A stretch of 64,000 nt of DNA, from positions 496,001-560,000 of the forward strand of contig CAOLHI010000424.1 of NCBI GenBank assembly GCA_948474755.1, given 5' to 3'. The stretch is from Ctenosaura bakeri. Its lineage: Eukaryota > Chordata > Lepidosauria > Squamata > Iguanidae. Positions 60,894 through 64,000 of the stretch are shown piece after piece (the first letter of the stretch is position 1; each line of letters begins with the position of its first letter). The translations under genes were made by a program, and so were the position numbers. The notes under the pieces are model-generated. The model saw only the letters and a list, made by a program, of their open reading frames with translations, was not told where the DNA came from and ran no database searches.

Positions 60894-60921
60894 GTGTGTG
60901 TTTGTGTGTGTGTGTGTGTGA
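60894..60921 (+). repeat. (GT)n microsatellite
   Basis: A GT run with one TTT interruption. Similar short GT/AC runs occur at 2814-2829, 2998-3013, 11387-11405, 29753-29779 and 46716-46735. Confidence 0.9.
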
Positions 60922-62232
60922 ATGGGATGGACAGTCTGATAGAAGAATTGTTAACAGTATGCTTTCCTTCGTGTTCAGTCATTTGCCTAACAACATTTCA
61001 GATCTGCTTTTCAATGTATGCATTTGCAGATACTGTGGATCTACGGAAATTGGACTTTGTCCCGAAGACAGGGCTGTCCACAACCAGATTTTCTCTTTTC
61101 AAATCGCTCAGTGCCAATGAAGAAATTAATTCATTGTTTCAAAAAGAATTCTGATAGTTTAGAAACCCACCAATGGCCACTTTCTCCCAGGATAAATGAC
61201 TGGTCATTCAAGAGCCAATGAATGAATCTCAAGCCAAACTGTCACAACTTCTTAAAGAAATCATTAAAAATGAATGCAAGCTTTTATTAAAAAAAAAAAA
61301 AAAAAGAACAGTGCAATTCAAGTAAGATACAAATTCAGTCCTATCCATGTGTAATATCTGTTAAGTGCAATCCTAACCATGTCCACTCAGAAGTAAAACT
61401 CATTTTAGTGGTGACTGCTCCCCAGTTAGTGTGCTCAGGCCCAGCAGCGGAGCTTGGAGTGCATGGGGTGGGGGGAGGGGCATGGCCACACTGCACAGGG
61501 GCATGGCCATGGTGCATGAGGCATGGACGCAGTGCGTGGGGGCATGCCAAAGTGCAGGGGAGGCCTGGCTATGAGCTTGGACACCCCAAAAACATTGCTG
61601 CCAGGGGTGAACCGCCCCCATTGCCCTTCCATCCCTACACAACTGCTCAGGACTAATGCCCTAAGGTGATCCAAGTTGTGTATTACAGCAGGCCACAGAA
61701 TTTAACTATTCCAGCTAAATCAGAATTTACACTGTCTCCTAGTTTCTGATTCCTAAAACCAATGGCATTTCATATTAGAGGCATTGTACAATCAATTTAT
61801 GTTGGCAATATGCATGTACACAAGAATATTTTGTTTTTAATAAATATGAAACACCACTTGCACTTTGGAAATAAAGTTATAGCAAAATGCTATCATAGCT
61901 CTTGGAAACCAAGTAAAAGCAAGAGTTCTTAATGTCCCGCCCAAAGAAAACTTCATGGTGCATTATCGTGTGTTGCACAAACCTACAATTATGAAAGAGA
62001 ACAGCTTGAAGAACTCAGGGATACATGTATTTACATGAGTGCTATTTTAAAATGAAATCTGCCTTCTGATTTATTGAAAGAACATGCCAATACAGCACGG
62101 AAGGGTGACTGCAAATGCTCAAGACTACTTAGACACTATTATTTTCCCATTATGCCAAGTAAGAATGCATTGTTTTCATTAGGTTAACATTTTAATATGT
62201 TATGAATACAGAAAGAAGTGTGTTTACACTTA

Positions 62233-62456
62233 CAGTGTACTCTCTGTATATGTGGGGATTTCCTTCCAGTAGCCCTAACATAAAATAAAAGAGGCAAATG
62301 CTTTGTGCTATTATTGCCAATGGGAGCAACATGCATGCACCTGCACTGGTAAAGGCACGAGCATGGAGCCCCCGTTCAGAACCATTGGTCACAATGGTCT
62401 TCATGTGACCTTGCATTCATGTGTGCTGAGGTCACATCAGCAGAGGACGCGACCTG
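62233..62456. mobile_element. Tc1/mariner-like MITE with TA target duplication
   Basis: The left end CAGTGTACTCTCTGTATATG and right end GAGGACGCGACCTG lie between TA dinucleotides (62231-62232, 62457-62458). The interior AATGCTTTGTGCTATTATTG relates it to 57899-58104. Confidence 0.65.
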
Positions 62457-63020
62457 TATAATACTATATTATAAGCCTTTAGACAGGGCTCTCTTTGTAA
62501 AACACAGATCCATATATTTACATACCATGCAGAGGAAGAGAGACAAAAGTCAAATCAAAATGCGTGTTTTCAGCCAGTTTTTAGGGGCAACATGTTAGTT
62601 ATGAATTCTTTACATATCCGAACCCCCTTTTTTCTTTAACCTTGTCTTCCTTTTTTCTTTCTTTATCTCTAGGGATGAACAAGGATAAGCCACTCAGCAA
62701 TTAGTATGTGAGAGTGAGGAATTGGTACAGGAGAAATGAGAAAGTTTTATAAATGTATATTAAAAGCTTAGGCACTGTTTGTTCTTAAATTCAAATAAAA
62801 AAAAATTAAACAAGACTAGATGGTAAAGATCCCACAAGCCACAGAAATTCACAAGATTCACCTTCTTTTAACCATTCTACACCTCCCCTCAGAAAAATCT
62901 ATATTCTGGGAAATGGTCTAGAATGCCAACTTTCTGAAGAGTTAAGTATGGAATAATGGGCAGAGGGAGTCAACCTACAGAAGACCTACCTTGCTTTATT
63001 TTTCTCTGCTCCTAAACTTT

Positions 63021-63487
63021 GGTCCTTTCCACACGGGGGTTAAAAAACGGTGTAGAGTGACCTCTGAGGGAGGTCATCTACACTGTAAAGTGGATTGGGA
63101 CGGACTACTTTTGCGTAGTTCCACACCCCAATCTGCGCAGGAGCGACCGGAAGCGGCGGCGACGCGTGCTTTTTAAAAACCACTTTTCATGAGGTTTTTA
63201 AAAATTCAAGCCACATGCAGCCCCGTTGCAGCGCCCAGTGTAGATCTGCAGGCACGCGCAAGTGCGTGCCTGCAGACCTGCCAGGGGGCGGGCGAGCTTC
63301 TCTGGTTGGTGGAGAGCCTCCGCCAGCTGGGAGCCGCCATTTTGGACACGCAGGACGCCTCAGGATGTCGACAAGTGTGGAGCAGCGAACTCGCGCTGCT
63401 CCACGTGGCGAAGGACTTACCCGGTTGCAGGTAAGCTCCATTTTAGCGTGTTTTCGCCTGTTTCTTCCTCCGCGTATGGAAAGGGCC
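63021..63487. mobile_element. CpG-rich GGCC/GGTCC-ended MITE with 3-bp target duplication
   Basis: The left end GGTCCTTTCCACACG mirrors the right end CGTATGGAAAGGGCC. TTT flanks both ends (63018-63020, 63488-63490). The 467-bp body is GC-rich, with inner inverted repeats such as TGCAGGCACGCGC near GCGTGCCTGCAG. This explains the overlapping GC-rich open frames at 63187-63564. Confidence 0.7.
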
Positions 63488-63748
63488 TTTGTCTTACAGT
63501 TGCAGCAACAACAATAATGCCTTTACCTGCCTGCTTTTCTGCCCTCTGTTTAAAGCATCACTAGCAGTTCTTTGCAGCTGCTGCTTCTTTAGAGAGTAGG
63601 CAGACAATATAATAAAGTGAAACAAGGGCAGGGGAAGGAAGAGAGGACTGGAGGTACAGCTGTGGCTACATGACATGGAATCATAGCAAAGCTGGGTGGG
63701 ATGGAAGGAGGTGTAGCAGGAGGGGAAGCACAAGGTACAGCATGAAGT

Positions 63749-63925
63749 GAGAGGAAGGAAGGAAGGAAGGAAGGAAGGAAGGAAGGAAGGAAGGAAGGAA
63801 GGAAGGAAGAAAGGAAAGAAAGAAAGAAAGAAAGAGGAAGGAAGGAAGGAAGGAAGGAAGGAAGGAAGGAAGGAAGGAAGGAAGGAAGGAAGCAAGGAAG
63901 CAAGGAAGGAAGCAAGGAAGGAAGA
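63749..63925 (+). repeat. (GGAA)n microsatellite with GAAA and GCAA interruptions
   Basis: The tract is about 175 bases long, mostly GGAA units, with an AAAG block near 63810-63832 and GCAA variants at the right end. Long FLPS-type open frames on the minus strand come from it. Confidence 0.95.
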
Positions 63926-64000
63926 TGTAAGATGAAGAAAAGGACAGGGAGATGGGAGGTGCAGTGGAAGAGTGCAAGGAATAAAAGAGGGAGGCATAAG

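Larger units (their letters stand above)
56707..64000. other. 5' flank of the long-isoform promoter; probably an intron of the short isoform
   Basis: There is no exon here that I can support. In mammals the short-isoform exons lie upstream of the long exon, so this stretch is probably within their intron. It contains an antisense CR1 fragment, two Tc1/mariner-like MITEs, a half MITE plus SINE, a GC-rich MITE and a GGAA microsatellite. I looked on the minus strand for a signal-peptide exon ending in phase 1 and saw none. Confidence 0.7.

Noticed and set aside
63187..63564. GC-rich block considered as the short-isoform CpG-island promoter and first exon of COL18A1
   Set aside because: It is bounded by inverted GGTCC/GGGCC ends and a TTT duplication, so it is a MITE; no signal peptide ending in phase 1 was seen on the minus strand.
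63494..63997. Long minus-strand open frames rich in FLPS repeats
   Set aside because: They translate the GGAA microsatellite and have no domain or splice context.

Overview
The window is intronic and exonic DNA of a vertebrate gene, almost certainly from a squamate reptile (lizard-like). The only protein-coding gene I can support is COL18A1 (collagen type XVIII alpha 1), on the minus strand. Five 5' coding exons fit together without a break in frame: a long N-terminal exon (54942-56499), the thrombospondin-N/laminin-G-like exon (21780-22324), and three short exons of the acidic and proline-rich segment before the triple helix (11436-11519, 8777-8836, 217-361). Together they encode about 797 residues: signal peptide, DUF959-like region, Ser/Thr/Pro-rich N-glycosylated linker, ten-cysteine Frizzled domain, TSPN domain and acidic linker. 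The collagenous repeats and endostatin would lie to the left of position 1.

The long exon belongs to the Frizzled-containing long isoform and appears to have its own proximal promoter (TATA-like and CACCC elements near 56616-56643). The promoter and first exons of the short isoform were not found and should lie to the right of 64000. A phase-compatible internal donor at 55965/55964 could produce a Frizzled-less medium isoform like the one known in mammals.

The rest is intron and 5' flank full of mobile elements. LINEs: L2/CR1-clade copies (3260-4385) and antisense CR1 3' ends (50835, 53363, 57502). SINEs: a tRNA-derived family with a Bov-B-like tail and ACA repeats (6931, 14241, 25600, 35006, 59003), a second tRNA-derived family (10160, 26470) and a 5S-rRNA-derived copy (31936). 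DNA transposons dominate. There is a 788-bp SPIN-type hAT element with a perfect 8-bp target duplication (28705-29492), an 878-bp hAT-like element with GACTTGA arrays and a perfect 8-bp duplication (37613-38490), and a hAT-like MITE with perfect 16-bp TIRs and an internal trinucleotide expansion (27040-27286). Two Tc1/mariner-like MITEs have TA duplications (57899-58104, 62233-62456). A group of GGCC-ended MITEs shares 3-bp target duplications (16232, 47521, 51792, 63021), two of them GC/CpG-rich.

The organism call rests on the repeat types (SPIN plus CR1/L2 and tRNA/Bov-B-tailed SINEs) and on the divergence of the COL18A1 exons. It was read by eye from remembered consensus patterns, not by a database search. 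I found no CRISPR array, no bacterial or viral gene cluster and no functional RNA gene.
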